From an uncultured Bacteroidales bacterium (GTDB taxonomy: Bacteria > Bacteroidota > Bacteroidia > Bacteroidales > F082), in assembly GCA_937926515.1 (NCBI GenBank), contig CALAZZ010000049.1:17933-81932 (forward strand): a stretch of 64,000 bases of DNA. Direction: 5' to 3'. The position numbers were made by a program, and so were the translations under genes. Shown here piece after piece: positions 6,386 to 14,339 of this stretch. How positions within the stretch are numbered: position 1 is the stretch's first letter; every line of letters starts with the position of its first letter. The notes under the pieces were generated by a model that worked only from the letters and a program-made list of their open reading frames with translations, ran no database searches and was not told the origin of the DNA.

Positions 6386-9004
6386 ATGAAATCAATAACC
6401 ACAATTATTTTTGCAGTTATATTTGTAGGTGCTATGCAGGCACAGACTGTATACCAGACATATATTGTATCAGGAAACGAGACATGGGACCTCATCACAT
6501 ACCCAAATGGAATAGAAATTGAAGAGCAGATTATAATTGAGAATGGGGCGCACCTAATTTTAAACGACCTAACTATAAAGTTTCATCGTAAACAGTCGGT
6601 CGGACCAGGTATTGTTATCGAACCCGGGGGTGTTCTTGAGGCATATGGCACTTCATTCTTATCAAGATTCTATTATATGCCCTGGCTAGGAATCCGTGTA
6701 AAAGGTAACCCAAATTTCCCTTACTATGATTTTAGTAAGCAAGGTGTTCTGGTTATGGACTCATGTCAAATTGAAAGCGCCTCAAGCGCTGTGCATGCTG
6801 ATGTTGGATGGCATACTACTGGGGGAGGAACCATAGTAGTCAGGAATACCACTTTTCAAAACTGTATGTCAAGTATCAGGATGGGTGAAGCTCCTTTAGG
6901 GCTTGGGATAATAAGCAATTGTACTTTCCAGCGTACCATCGATTTTCCTGCGATTTGGAATTCAATCTTACAAAATTCTGAATATGTACCATTTGGAATA
7001 GAATTATATCGTGCAAATGCTAGAATTAATAATTGCAGTTTTACTGCCACATGGAATAACAATCCATTGAGTGGTGAGGCAGCAATATCTGTTGCGGGTG
7101 GTGATGTTCGGGTTATTGGTAATCAAATACATGGATGGTTTAGAGGCTTGGATGGAAGATCCTATGACCCAAACGATATCATCGTTGCCAAAGATAATTA
7201 TATGTTTAGTAGAGATTACAACATCAACCTTTATTATAATACCAATTCCTTTATAATCGATAACGAATTTGAAATTTGGGAACCGGCACGCTCAGTCTCG
7301 TTTTGGCAAAGTACCAATTTCACTTTCGAACAAAACAACATAATCGCTGATCAATGGTATAACCTTGCTCGAGGAGTAGAAGTAACCGGTACTGGCTTAT
7401 ACAATAACGAAATCTACAATAATACGTTTGAAAATTTGTGGTTCGGTATCTATGCCAGGGAAAACCAAACGGATGAAGATTATGGCCTTCTCTTGAAATG
7501 TAACAAATTTACGAACAGCCGCTGGGATATATGGGTGTACCAGGGTATGCCTGGTGAAGGTATCTATAAATACCAAGGCTCCATGGCTGAGCACCCAAAT
7601 GCACCGGCCGGAAATGAATTTTCTTATCTTGGCTATCCTTATTCAGACTTTACTAATCAAAGTGAAGAGCATATTTACTATGTATATCATGAGAACAGTG
7701 GTATGAATCACAAACCGGAGGACTATTCACAAAGTACCATTACTATAAACCCCAATCCTATTGAGTATTCTGACCTAAGTTGCCCCGACAATTTTCCGCC
7801 AGGAGGCGGTTCTGTGCCTGGTGATGCTAATGACCCTGCCGTACGTCTTGCCGGAATGATAGAAGCCGGGAATGCCGAAAGTGGGGTTCGTTATCTGATT
7901 GATCAGTTAAAGGATGGAGGCAATACCCAGGAACTACTAACAAATATTAATATGAGCATCCCCCCTGAAGCGTATGAAATTTACCTTGACCTCATGTCGA
8001 AATCTCCTTACCTCACAAAGGAAGCAATTCAAGCCGCCATAGACAAAGAGAGCGTGATTTCAAATGTGATGCTTCGCGATATAATGGTAGCCAATCCACA
8101 ATCGGCCAAAGAAAACGAATTACTTGAAAGCCTGGATTATAGGTCAACCCCAATGCCTGACCATATGAAAGCTGAAATATGGAGCGGATTGGATGTGGCT
8201 TCTGCATTGGAAAACCTGGAGTCGATCAGGGCCTATTATGCTCAAAAAGTATCTAGGAATCATCGCTTCCTTGTGCAGCACTATATGACTGATACCCTGG
8301 ATGAAAATGCCTCAAAGCAGGCCTTAACCGAACTGCTGCAATTGGGAATTGAACCTATGGCTTATTACCAGCTTGCTTTTATGCATCTTAGTGATGGCAA
8401 CGCAGCACAGGGTGAACAATTATTAAACAACGCTCATAATGCATTTGAATTAAACGATTATCAAACAGCTGAACTCACCACCATGCAATCATATTTTCAA
8501 TTAAGAAAACAGATGCAACAGAATGGACAATATATGAGTGACCTTGACGAAAATCAGTTGGATGCCTTAATGGAAATTGCTGAATACGGACAGGGGATTG
8601 CCAAAGGATATGCCTGCAACATCCTCAATATTTATGGATTATGTGATGGTCTTTTAGCAGAAAATCTGAAAAACCTTTACTTGGATGAGTATAACGCTTA
8701 TACCAGAAAGGAAAGAGAATATGAAAGACTGATTAAGATTGAGAAAGCGCATCAATATATATCCATATCTCCGAATCCTGCCAAAGACTATATCACTGTG
8801 CAGCTAACTGATGAAGTGCTGTCAGTCGATGCTATGTTTCATATTTATGGCTCAAATGGAAAACTTGTGCACCAACAATTTTTAGCAGCTAAGCATAAAG
8901 AGATGGTCGTTGATGTATCCAAGCTACTTCCGGGTAATTATAGTATTGCCATGGTTATCAATGGTAAGCCTATTGAAAGTGGACGTTTCGTCATTGTAGA
9001 ATAA
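6386..9004 (+). CDS. Beta-helix and alpha-helical T9SS-secreted protein (full-length relative of B)
   Basis: 872-aa predicted secreted protein. The start at 6386 gives a signal peptide (MKSITTIIFAVIFVGAMQAQ). Residues about 30-460 show the irregular short-strand pattern of a right-handed parallel beta-helix (VIEPGGVLEA, NTTFQNC, NCTFQ, NNSFIIDNEFE-like turns), a fold often used to bind or cleave polysaccharide. Residues about 480-770 are helical, with repeated -PEAYEIYLDLMSKSPYLTK- style units. The last about 85 residues are a T9SS type A sorting domain (SISPNPAKDYITVQL...LLPGNYSIAMV). The helical part and sorting domain are the complete counterparts of the truncated B1, B2 and psiB3. This copy is more A+T-rich than B1/B2. 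No catalytic residues can be assigned. Confidence 0.8.
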   Translation: MKSITTIIFAVIFVGAMQAQTVYQTYIVSGNETWDLITYPNGIEIEEQIIIENGAHLILNDLTIKFHRKQSVGPGIVIEPGGVLEAYGTSFLSRFYYMPWLGIRVKGNPNFPYYDFSKQGVLVMDSCQIESASSAVHADVGWHTTGGGTIVVRNTTFQNCMSSIRMGEAPLGLGIISNCTFQRTIDFPAIWNSILQNSEYVPFGIELYRANARINNCSFTATWNNNPLSGEAAISVAGGDVRVIGNQIHGWFRGLDGRSYDPNDIIVAKDNYMFSRDYNINLYYNTNSFIIDNEFEIWEPARSVSFWQSTNFTFEQNNIIADQWYNLARGVEVTGTGLYNNEIYNNTFENLWFGIYARENQTDEDYGLLLKCNKFTNSRWDIWVYQGMPGEGIYKYQGSMAEHPNAPAGNEFSYLGYPYSDFTNQSEEHIYYVYHENSGMNHKPEDYSQSTITINPNPIEYSDLSCPDNFPPGGGSVPGDANDPAVRLAGMIEAGNAESGVRYLIDQLKDGGNTQELLTNINMSIPPEAYEIYLDLMSKSPYLTKEAIQAAIDKESVISNVMLRDIMVANPQSAKENELLESLDYRSTPMPDHMKAEIWSGLDVASALENLESIRAYYAQKVSRNHRFLVQHYMTDTLDENASKQALTELLQLGIEPMAYYQLAFMHLSDGNAAQGEQLLNNAHNAFELNDYQTAELTTMQSYFQLRKQMQQNGQYMSDLDENQLDALMEIAEYGQGIAKGYACNILNIYGLCDGLLAENLKNLYLDEYNAYTRKEREYERLIKIEKAHQYISISPNPAKDYITVQLTDEVLSVDAMFHIYGSNGKLVHQQFLAAKHKEMVVDVSKLLPGNYSIAMVINGKPIESGRFVIVE

Positions 9005-9016
9005 TTCAAATTTTTT

Positions 9017-9049
9017 CCCTTGCCAGAGATTGATTATCTTTGGCAAGGG
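9017..9049 (+). terminator. Terminator after the beta-helix gene
   Basis: 14-bp stem with one G-U pair: CCCTTGCCAGAGAT (9017-9030) and ATCTTTGGCAAGGG (9036-9049), 5-base loop, 12 bases after the stop. A T-run precedes it and no strong one follows. An alternative in-frame start of the next gene (9020) falls within it, which argues for the later start at 9080. Confidence 0.65.
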
Positions 9050-9079
9050 TACTATTACCAGATTCTCAATTTTATTGAT

Positions 9080-10693
9080 ATGAAATACCTACTTTTAAAA
9101 ATGATACTGCTGGTCGTTTTACCTTTACTGAGCCGGGCTCAATTGTGGGAGCATTACTATGGCCAACCGGATAATTATAATAGTTCTCGGACTTCTTTTG
9201 AAACCTATGACAAAGGCATACTAACAGCAGGCAATATTGGTACTGTCATTGAAGATAGGCGAACCTGGTTGATCAAGCTTGACAGGAATGGCGATTCTCT
9301 TTGGTCCAAACGTTTAAGCAGCAATTATAATAACGGAATGTTTGGCATTACAGGCACTTTAGATGGCGGTATTGCGCTTGCAGGCAGGGAGTATGTTTAC
9401 GGTAATTATGTCTCTCCTATTCCGCTGGTTGTTAAATTGGATGCCTGTGGTGAGTTGGATTGGTGTACCTATTTTGAGACGGAACGACTCTTACCCCGGG
9501 CCCAAAGCATACAGCTTGCTGATGAGGGTGGATATTTGATCGTATTGAACCAATTTGGGGACTATGACTTCGAGAACACATTTCTGGTAAAATTGGATGC
9601 TTTCGGCTTACCAGTTTGGGCTAAGCCTGTCATTGATCCTGAAACCCACCCTGATTCACGAGTGCCAATGAGCGAATCCTTATTGAAAACCAACGAGGGC
9701 GGTTTTCTTGTTACAGGAGATGTATATTGGAGAGAAAACCCCGATGATACGGTATTCTGGCTCAGGCCTTTTTACGCTATGTTCGATGCCGAAGGTAACG
9801 AGCAATGGGTTACCCCTTTTGGAGTGGGTGATTCTTTGTTAGGCCGGGGGTACTCATGCATCAAAATGGATAATGGCAATTTTATATGCGCAGCACGTCA
9901 ACTATTCAGGGGAAATAGCCTCCAACGTGGTTTCATTATAGAGCTGGACAATCAGGGCAATGTTTTACAATATAAAAGCATTGGTTGTGAATCAATTGGA
10001 GAAGATTGCGAAAGCATTTTTTTCCAACATATTGAGCAATTTGGTGATTCGTTGGTTTTAACAATGCCTTACTTGCCTGATCACTTACAGGAGGGCTACC
10101 CCTCAATTATTACGCTTGGTATTGACCTGTTCGATGAGGAAGTTACGGTACATGCATTGAGGAAATTTATTGACAAAATATCACCTTCACACCATATTCT
10201 CGAAACAAGTGATAATAAGCTGTATTTAGCCATGATACATATACATGGTCCAAATAACTTAAGTGATATATATTTGATTAAAATGGACAGCATGCTACAA
10301 ACCGACAGCATCAGCCCGGATAACAGCACCTACGACAGTCTGTGCCCGCAGCCAATTAATTATAGTGACGTATTACTCAGCAATTGTCATGTTGTGACTA
10401 ATCTACAGGAGTTATGGGAACGCACCGACAGATCGGATAGCAACCATTTTGCATTCAGCATCCATCCCAACCCGGCCGGTGACAGGATCTATTTGCGCTT
10501 AGACAAACAAGTCGTTGACAGAAAGGTCGAGGTTTATGTATATAACAGCCATGGAAGGCTTATGCTTCAACCGGTCAGCTATCATTTTAGCGATAACGGC
10601 ATTGATGTTTCGTCGCTTCCAGCCGGCTTTTATATAGTCCAACTGTTTCACAAAGGAAATTCGCTGGGCACACAAAAACTAATTAAACTTTAA
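9080..10693 (+). CDS. Diverged A-like repeat protein with T9SS sorting domain
   Basis: 537 aa. The start at 9080 gives a signal peptide (MKYLLLKMILLVVLPLLSRA-Q). The body has repeats similar in design to A1/A2 (WLIKLDRNGDSLWSKRL, LVVKLDACGELDW, FLVKLDAFGLPVW, FIIELDNQGNVLQ) with intervening DGGI/EGGY strands, so it is a distant member of the same propeller-like family. The C-terminus (IHPNPAGDRIYLRL...LPAGFYIVQLF) is a T9SS type A sorting domain, but not the near-identical cassette shared by A0-A2. The protein is probably exported to the cell surface or medium; its function is unknown. Confidence 0.8.
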   Translation: MKYLLLKMILLVVLPLLSRAQLWEHYYGQPDNYNSSRTSFETYDKGILTAGNIGTVIEDRRTWLIKLDRNGDSLWSKRLSSNYNNGMFGITGTLDGGIALAGREYVYGNYVSPIPLVVKLDACGELDWCTYFETERLLPRAQSIQLADEGGYLIVLNQFGDYDFENTFLVKLDAFGLPVWAKPVIDPETHPDSRVPMSESLLKTNEGGFLVTGDVYWRENPDDTVFWLRPFYAMFDAEGNEQWVTPFGVGDSLLGRGYSCIKMDNGNFICAARQLFRGNSLQRGFIIELDNQGNVLQYKSIGCESIGEDCESIFFQHIEQFGDSLVLTMPYLPDHLQEGYPSIITLGIDLFDEEVTVHALRKFIDKISPSHHILETSDNKLYLAMIHIHGPNNLSDIYLIKMDSMLQTDSISPDNSTYDSLCPQPINYSDVLLSNCHVVTNLQELWERTDRSDSNHFAFSIHPNPAGDRIYLRLDKQVVDRKVEVYVYNSHGRLMLQPVSYHFSDNGIDVSSLPAGFYIVQLFHKGNSLGTQKLIKL

Positions 10694-10706
10694 CCATTAC
10701 AATAAG

Positions 10707-11159
10707 ATGATAATGAAATATTTTGCAGCTTTGTTGGTGCTGGCCTTCCCCTTAACCTTTTTAGGGCAAAATAGTGCAAACACGCTTCTACCGGAAGCCG
10801 ATGTGCTGTTTCGTAACGAAAAAATCATTTACCTGATTTCACACGACACCTATCTGCCAATAATACCACTTACCTGGCCACAGGCCTATCAAATGGAGTA
10901 CTTCGACACAAGTATACCACACAAAGTAGATTTTGACGACAGGCAGTCCATATTACAATATCTTGCTGATGAAAGCCTGGCAGATGCTGCCATTGATGAA
11001 ATGCTGTTGTTTTTGCGTGCCGCTGCGCTATACAAAATATGGGTTGGCATTGGATATGTGAAAGATACAATTGATGTGCAACCATTACTTAAACTATTAT
11101 CCGAGAATGCCTCCCCAGTCATTGCTTCCAAAGCTCTACAAGTTATGAAGATCAAATAG
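10707..11159 (+). CDS. Small secreted protein of unknown function
   Basis: 150 aa with a Sec signal peptide (MIMKYFAALLVLAFPLTFLG-Q), 13 bases after the previous stop. The second half is helical (SILQYLADESLADAAIDEML... PLLKLLSENASPVIASKALQ) and resembles a short HEAT-like repeat segment. There is no T9SS tail and no lipobox, so it should be periplasmic. I recognise no family. Its tight spacing suggests cotranscription with the T9SS gene before it. Confidence 0.7.
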   Translation: MIMKYFAALLVLAFPLTFLGQNSANTLLPEADVLFRNEKIIYLISHDTYLPIIPLTWPQAYQMEYFDTSIPHKVDFDDRQSILQYLADESLADAAIDEMLLFLRAAALYKIWVGIGYVKDTIDVQPLLKLLSENASPVIASKALQVMKIK

Positions 11160-11191
11160 TTTTAGCATTCAATCACTAAAAAAAATATGAT

Positions 11192-12076
11192 ATGAAAAAG
11201 TTAATTACCTTCATTGCCATCCTGGGTATTTTTGCCAGTGCAAACGCCCAGATAAACCACAGTTACACCTTTGCATTGGGCAATACCGAAGGGGTAACCC
11301 TCAGCTGGGATGCCTATGACGACAACCTTGAAATACTGGGCTGTTACCTTTATAAAAGGGTTATATACTACCAGCAGGAGGAGCTTATTAGCCCTGAGAT
11401 GATCGTTTCAGGTGATTCTACTTTTAGCTTTACCGATACAGGTGTGTTTGACCCGGTGTACCCACCAATCTATTCCATACACTGCGTAACAGCTGACAGC
11501 GTGTATATTACAAACGAAATTTATGCCTTTCAATCAATTGAAATAGAAATAACAAGTTATAATACCCTACTCTTTGAAGTACAATCATGGAACAATATGC
11601 AATGTTGTCGTCAGGTTGCAGTTTTTTATGATGGTATATACTTTTCCCCTATCACTTATAATGGCTCGATGTCATTAGAGTATATTCTCGGCGATCCTAT
11701 GTCTCCTCCGGGTGATATATGGTTCGCCTTTGAGGATAACGATTGGTGGTTAGATTATTCTTGGCTCACTATTTACTATTCCTACATCGAAAAGCTTTTA
11801 CTGACATCAGTCAATCCAGCACTGAGCAAAACGCATCATAAGTTAAAGGTTTCTCCCAACCCTGCTACCACCCAAGCGTGGTTACAACTGCCCGATAACA
11901 TGCCACTTACCGCCATGCAAATTGAGCTATTTAGCCCCACAGGCAGGTTGCTGCATAGGGTGCAGCCCACCAGCCAGTTTCACAAAATTGATGTGGCTCA
12001 CTTGCCCAGGGGTTTATACCTGGTAAGGGTGTGGGATGGTGAAAGGTGGTTGGTGGAGAAGTTGGTGGTGCAGTGA
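11192..12076 (+). CDS. T9SS-secreted protein with FnIII-like body
   Basis: 294 aa. It has a signal peptide (MKKLITFIAILGIFASANAQ), then about 190 residues of beta-rich sequence (GVTLSWDAYDDNLEILGCYL, YSIHCVTADS) resembling a fibronectin-III-like fold, then a T9SS sorting domain almost identical to that of A0-A2 (NPATTQAWLQLP...LPRGLYLVRVWDG). The body is unrelated to the A repeats, so the sorting domain looks like a shared cassette. It is the last gene of the plus-strand surface-protein cluster. Confidence 0.75.
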   Translation: MKKLITFIAILGIFASANAQINHSYTFALGNTEGVTLSWDAYDDNLEILGCYLYKRVIYYQQEELISPEMIVSGDSTFSFTDTGVFDPVYPPIYSIHCVTADSVYITNEIYAFQSIEIEITSYNTLLFEVQSWNNMQCCRQVAVFYDGIYFSPITYNGSMSLEYILGDPMSPPGDIWFAFEDNDWWLDYSWLTIYYSYIEKLLLTSVNPALSKTHHKLKVSPNPATTQAWLQLPDNMPLTAMQIELFSPTGRLLHRVQPTSQFHKIDVAHLPRGLYLVRVWDGERWLVEKLVVQ

Positions 12077-12178
12077 ATTTCATTCACTTCTCCCGTGCTT
12101 GGCTTACAAGGCCGGCAAGGTTAAAACAGCCACAACAGACAAAGATTTGTCTGACCGGCAATAGGTGTATTCGAAATC

Positions 12179-12751
12179 TCAGTGCATCATCCAGTTTCGG
12201 ATGATCTGCTGTCCATGCCGGGTTATAAAGGATTCGGGATGAAACTGAAGTCCTCTGATGTCATTTCTTTTATGCCTTATTGCCATAATATTGCCTGCTG
12301 CATCGGTGGCAGTAACCTCCATCTCGTCTGACAGACTTTCGTTGTCAACCAGCCATGAGTGGTACCGGCCGCAGCTGAAACCTTCCGGTACTCCTCGGTA
12401 CAGGTAATCTTGGTTGTCGTGGTAATATACTGCTGAGCTAAAACCATGAAAGCAGGTATCTTTCTGTATCAGCCTGGCGCCATAGCTCGTGGCAATCGCC
12501 TGGTGGCCGAGGCAAATGCCCAGGATGGGATGGCTTGGGATATAATGCGCAATCAGTTGCATGAGGTTGGCTGCCTCTTCGGGCAAGCCGGGGCCGGGTG
12601 ATACCAGCACCTTGTCGATATCATCGGGCAGGTCGTTTATTGGTGTGTCGTTGGTGATCATGGTAAGCTGGTGAACCACCCCGCTTTCGCGCAGCAATTG
12701 CACCAGGTTATAGGTGAAAGAATCATAGTTATCAATCAGTAGAACATGCAT
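12179..12751 (-). CDS. Class I glutamine amidotransferase, PabA/TrpG type
   Basis: 190 aa, the usual length of a stand-alone glutaminase subunit that supplies ammonia to chorismate-using enzymes (anthranilate synthase or aminodeoxychorismate synthase). The N-terminus LLIDNYDSFTYNLVQ and the loop VLVSPGPG are family hallmarks. The triad is visible: nucleophile Cys80 in GICLGHQ, and His171 and Glu173 in FHPESF. No TrpE/PabB partner is in the window, so pathway (tryptophan or folate) cannot be decided. It lies 48 bases downstream of the DUF4468 gene on the same strand. Confidence 0.9.
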   Translation of the reverse strand: MHVLLIDNYDSFTYNLVQLLRESGVVHQLTMITNDTPINDLPDDIDKVLVSPGPGLPEEAANLMQLIAHYIPSHPILGICLGHQAIATSYGARLIQKDTCFHGFSSAVYYHDNQDYLYRGVPEGFSCGRYHSWLVDNESLSDEMEVTATDAAGNIMAIRHKRNDIRGLQFHPESFITRHGQQIIRNWMMH

Positions 12752-12799
12752 CAGAATGGGTGTATAGCAATGGGGACTGGTCGGCTCAGGCAGCCTATG

Positions 12800-13345
12800 T
12801 TACCAGATGTCTTCTTCCTTTTCAGGTTCGGGAACCATATATTCCTTGAGTGTTTCGCTCCATTGGTTCACATAGGCTACGATCTGATCCAGGTAGTCCT
12901 CCCAGCGTTCATCATAGGTGGGACTGTCCTTGTCGAGCCAGCGTTCAATTTCAAATCGTGAAGCTGTACGAAGCAATAAATCGGTAATGGTATAACGGTA
13001 GCGGTCATCACGCATTTCGATGGTAAATTCATAAAAAACGGAAGGACCGTCTCGTTTGACCCCGTCATCTCCAACATATTCGAGCCTGATGGTGTGTTTG
13101 CCGATGATCTTGCCACTGGGTTGATCCCGCACAGAGGTAATGCGCACAGGGTCTTTGTAATAATTGTTGAGCCAGTTGATGCAACGGTTAAAAAATTCAT
13201 CCTTGGTTCCTGTCTCATATATCACTTCCTGAAAACGGATTTTACTATTGTCGGGATTGATAGGTAATTCACTTTTTTGTGCAAATGCAGCGGATGACAA
13301 TATGATCAATAGCAAGGCCGGGCCAATAAATTGTACGAATCTCAT
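12800..13345 (-). CDS. Secreted DUF4468-like protein
   Basis: 181 aa from the ATG at 13345, which gives a signal peptide (MRFVQFIGPALLLIILSSAAFAQ); upstream in-frame codons are rejected. The segment RFQEVIYETGTKDEFFNRCI, followed by GKIIGKHTIRLEY and a YEFTIEMRDDRYRYTITDL strand, matches the pattern of DUF4468, a small TBP-like fold common in periplasmic Bacteroidota proteins. Its biochemical function is unknown. A TATTTTTG promoter box (minus strand, 13369-13376) lies 24 bases before the start. Confidence 0.75.
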   Translation of the reverse strand: MRFVQFIGPALLLIILSSAAFAQKSELPINPDNSKIRFQEVIYETGTKDEFFNRCINWLNNYYKDPVRITSVRDQPSGKIIGKHTIRLEYVGDDGVKRDGPSVFYEFTIEMRDDRYRYTITDLLLRTASRFEIERWLDKDSPTYDERWEDYLDQIVAYVNQWSETLKEYMVPEPEKEEDIW

Positions 13346-13541
13346 GATGTTATTATTGAAGTTTGTCGCAAAAATAACGTAAAAAGTGATGGATGAAGTA
13401 TGTATTATTTCCATTATGTCAGCAGCTTATTTGTTTGCATGAATTGTTTAAATTTGAAGTGGATTTGATTTTGGCTAAAATGGTATTGTTTATTTTAAGA
13501 TTAGCCAGGTCAGGTCATAAAACACCAAACCGGGTTGAAAC

Positions 13542-14339
13542 ATGCGCATTGCATTCATTACGGATATTCATGAGGATGCTTTAAGCTTGAAGAAAGCATT
13601 AAGACTTATTGAACGCGAAAAATGTGACCAGGTGGTCTGTTTGGGCGATATTTTAGGCTTTCCCTACCTGCGAGGCAAGTACGAATCCACACGTGATGTT
13701 CACGAATGTATTTCGCTTATCAGACAAAATTGCAGCTTGGTTGTAGCTGGCAATCATGATCTTTTTCATTTGAGGAAATTTCCAAAGTATACGGCAGGCT
13801 TTAGATTTCCAGATAATTGGTATGATCTTTCACCCGAAGAGAAAACCAGGATCGGAGGCCAGAAAGTGTGGAACTATGCAGATGACTACCCGGTAGAGCT
13901 TGACGACTACGAGCTTGATTTTCTGCATAGTATGCCGGAATATGACTTTGTGTTTTATGGAGGCAATAAGATTTTGGTTTCGCATTATGTTTATCCCAAT
14001 TGTAGTGGCTATGTGCTTTCAGGCAATAATGAGAAAAAGAAAATAGCAGATCATTTTCGTTTTCTTGACCGGAATGACTGCCGCCTGAGCGTATGTGGCC
14101 ACTTGCATATCGAGGGCATGGGCCTATATTATCAGCCTTCCGAAGGTATTTTAGCAAAATTCCTCAATGGTTACGATTACTATTCATTTGGCACAAAGCG
14201 CCTCAAAAATAAAAATTGTAGCATCATCATACCTGCCCTTGCCGACAATGGACAGGTCAATGGTTTTGCCATTTTGGATACAGTTGATTATAGCATCAAC
14301 GCATTATCCCTCAACACTAACCGGAGGTTTATCCTATGA
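13542..14339 (+). CDS. Calcineurin-like metallophosphoesterase
   Basis: 265 aa. It carries the metal-binding motifs of this superfamily in order: D8-x-H10 (TDIHED), G35-D36 (CLGDILGF), G70-N-H-D73 (AGNHD), His in LVSHY and GHLH (CGHLHIEG). Such enzymes hydrolyse phosphomono- or diesters with two metals. The closest general type is the YfcE/MJ0936-like or diadenosine-tetraphosphatase-like group; the substrate is unknown. The stop overlaps the next start by four bases (ATGA at 14336-14339), so it is translationally coupled to a predicted nucleotidyltransferase sensor. A TAAATTTG box at 13449-13456 may be its promoter. Confidence 0.85.
   Translation: MRIAFITDIHEDALSLKKALRLIEREKCDQVVCLGDILGFPYLRGKYESTRDVHECISLIRQNCSLVVAGNHDLFHLRKFPKYTAGFRFPDNWYDLSPEEKTRIGGQKVWNYADDYPVELDDYELDFLHSMPEYDFVFYGGNKILVSHYVYPNCSGYVLSGNNEKKKIADHFRFLDRNDCRLSVCGHLHIEGMGLYYQPSEGILAKFLNGYDYYSFGTKRLKNKNCSIIIPALADNGQVNGFAILDTVDYSINALSLNTNRRFIL

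Noticed and set aside
12136..12153. Inverted repeat CAGACAAA-GA-TTTGTCTG between convergent genes
   Set aside because: The loop is only two bases and no T-run follows on either strand, so terminator function is doubtful.
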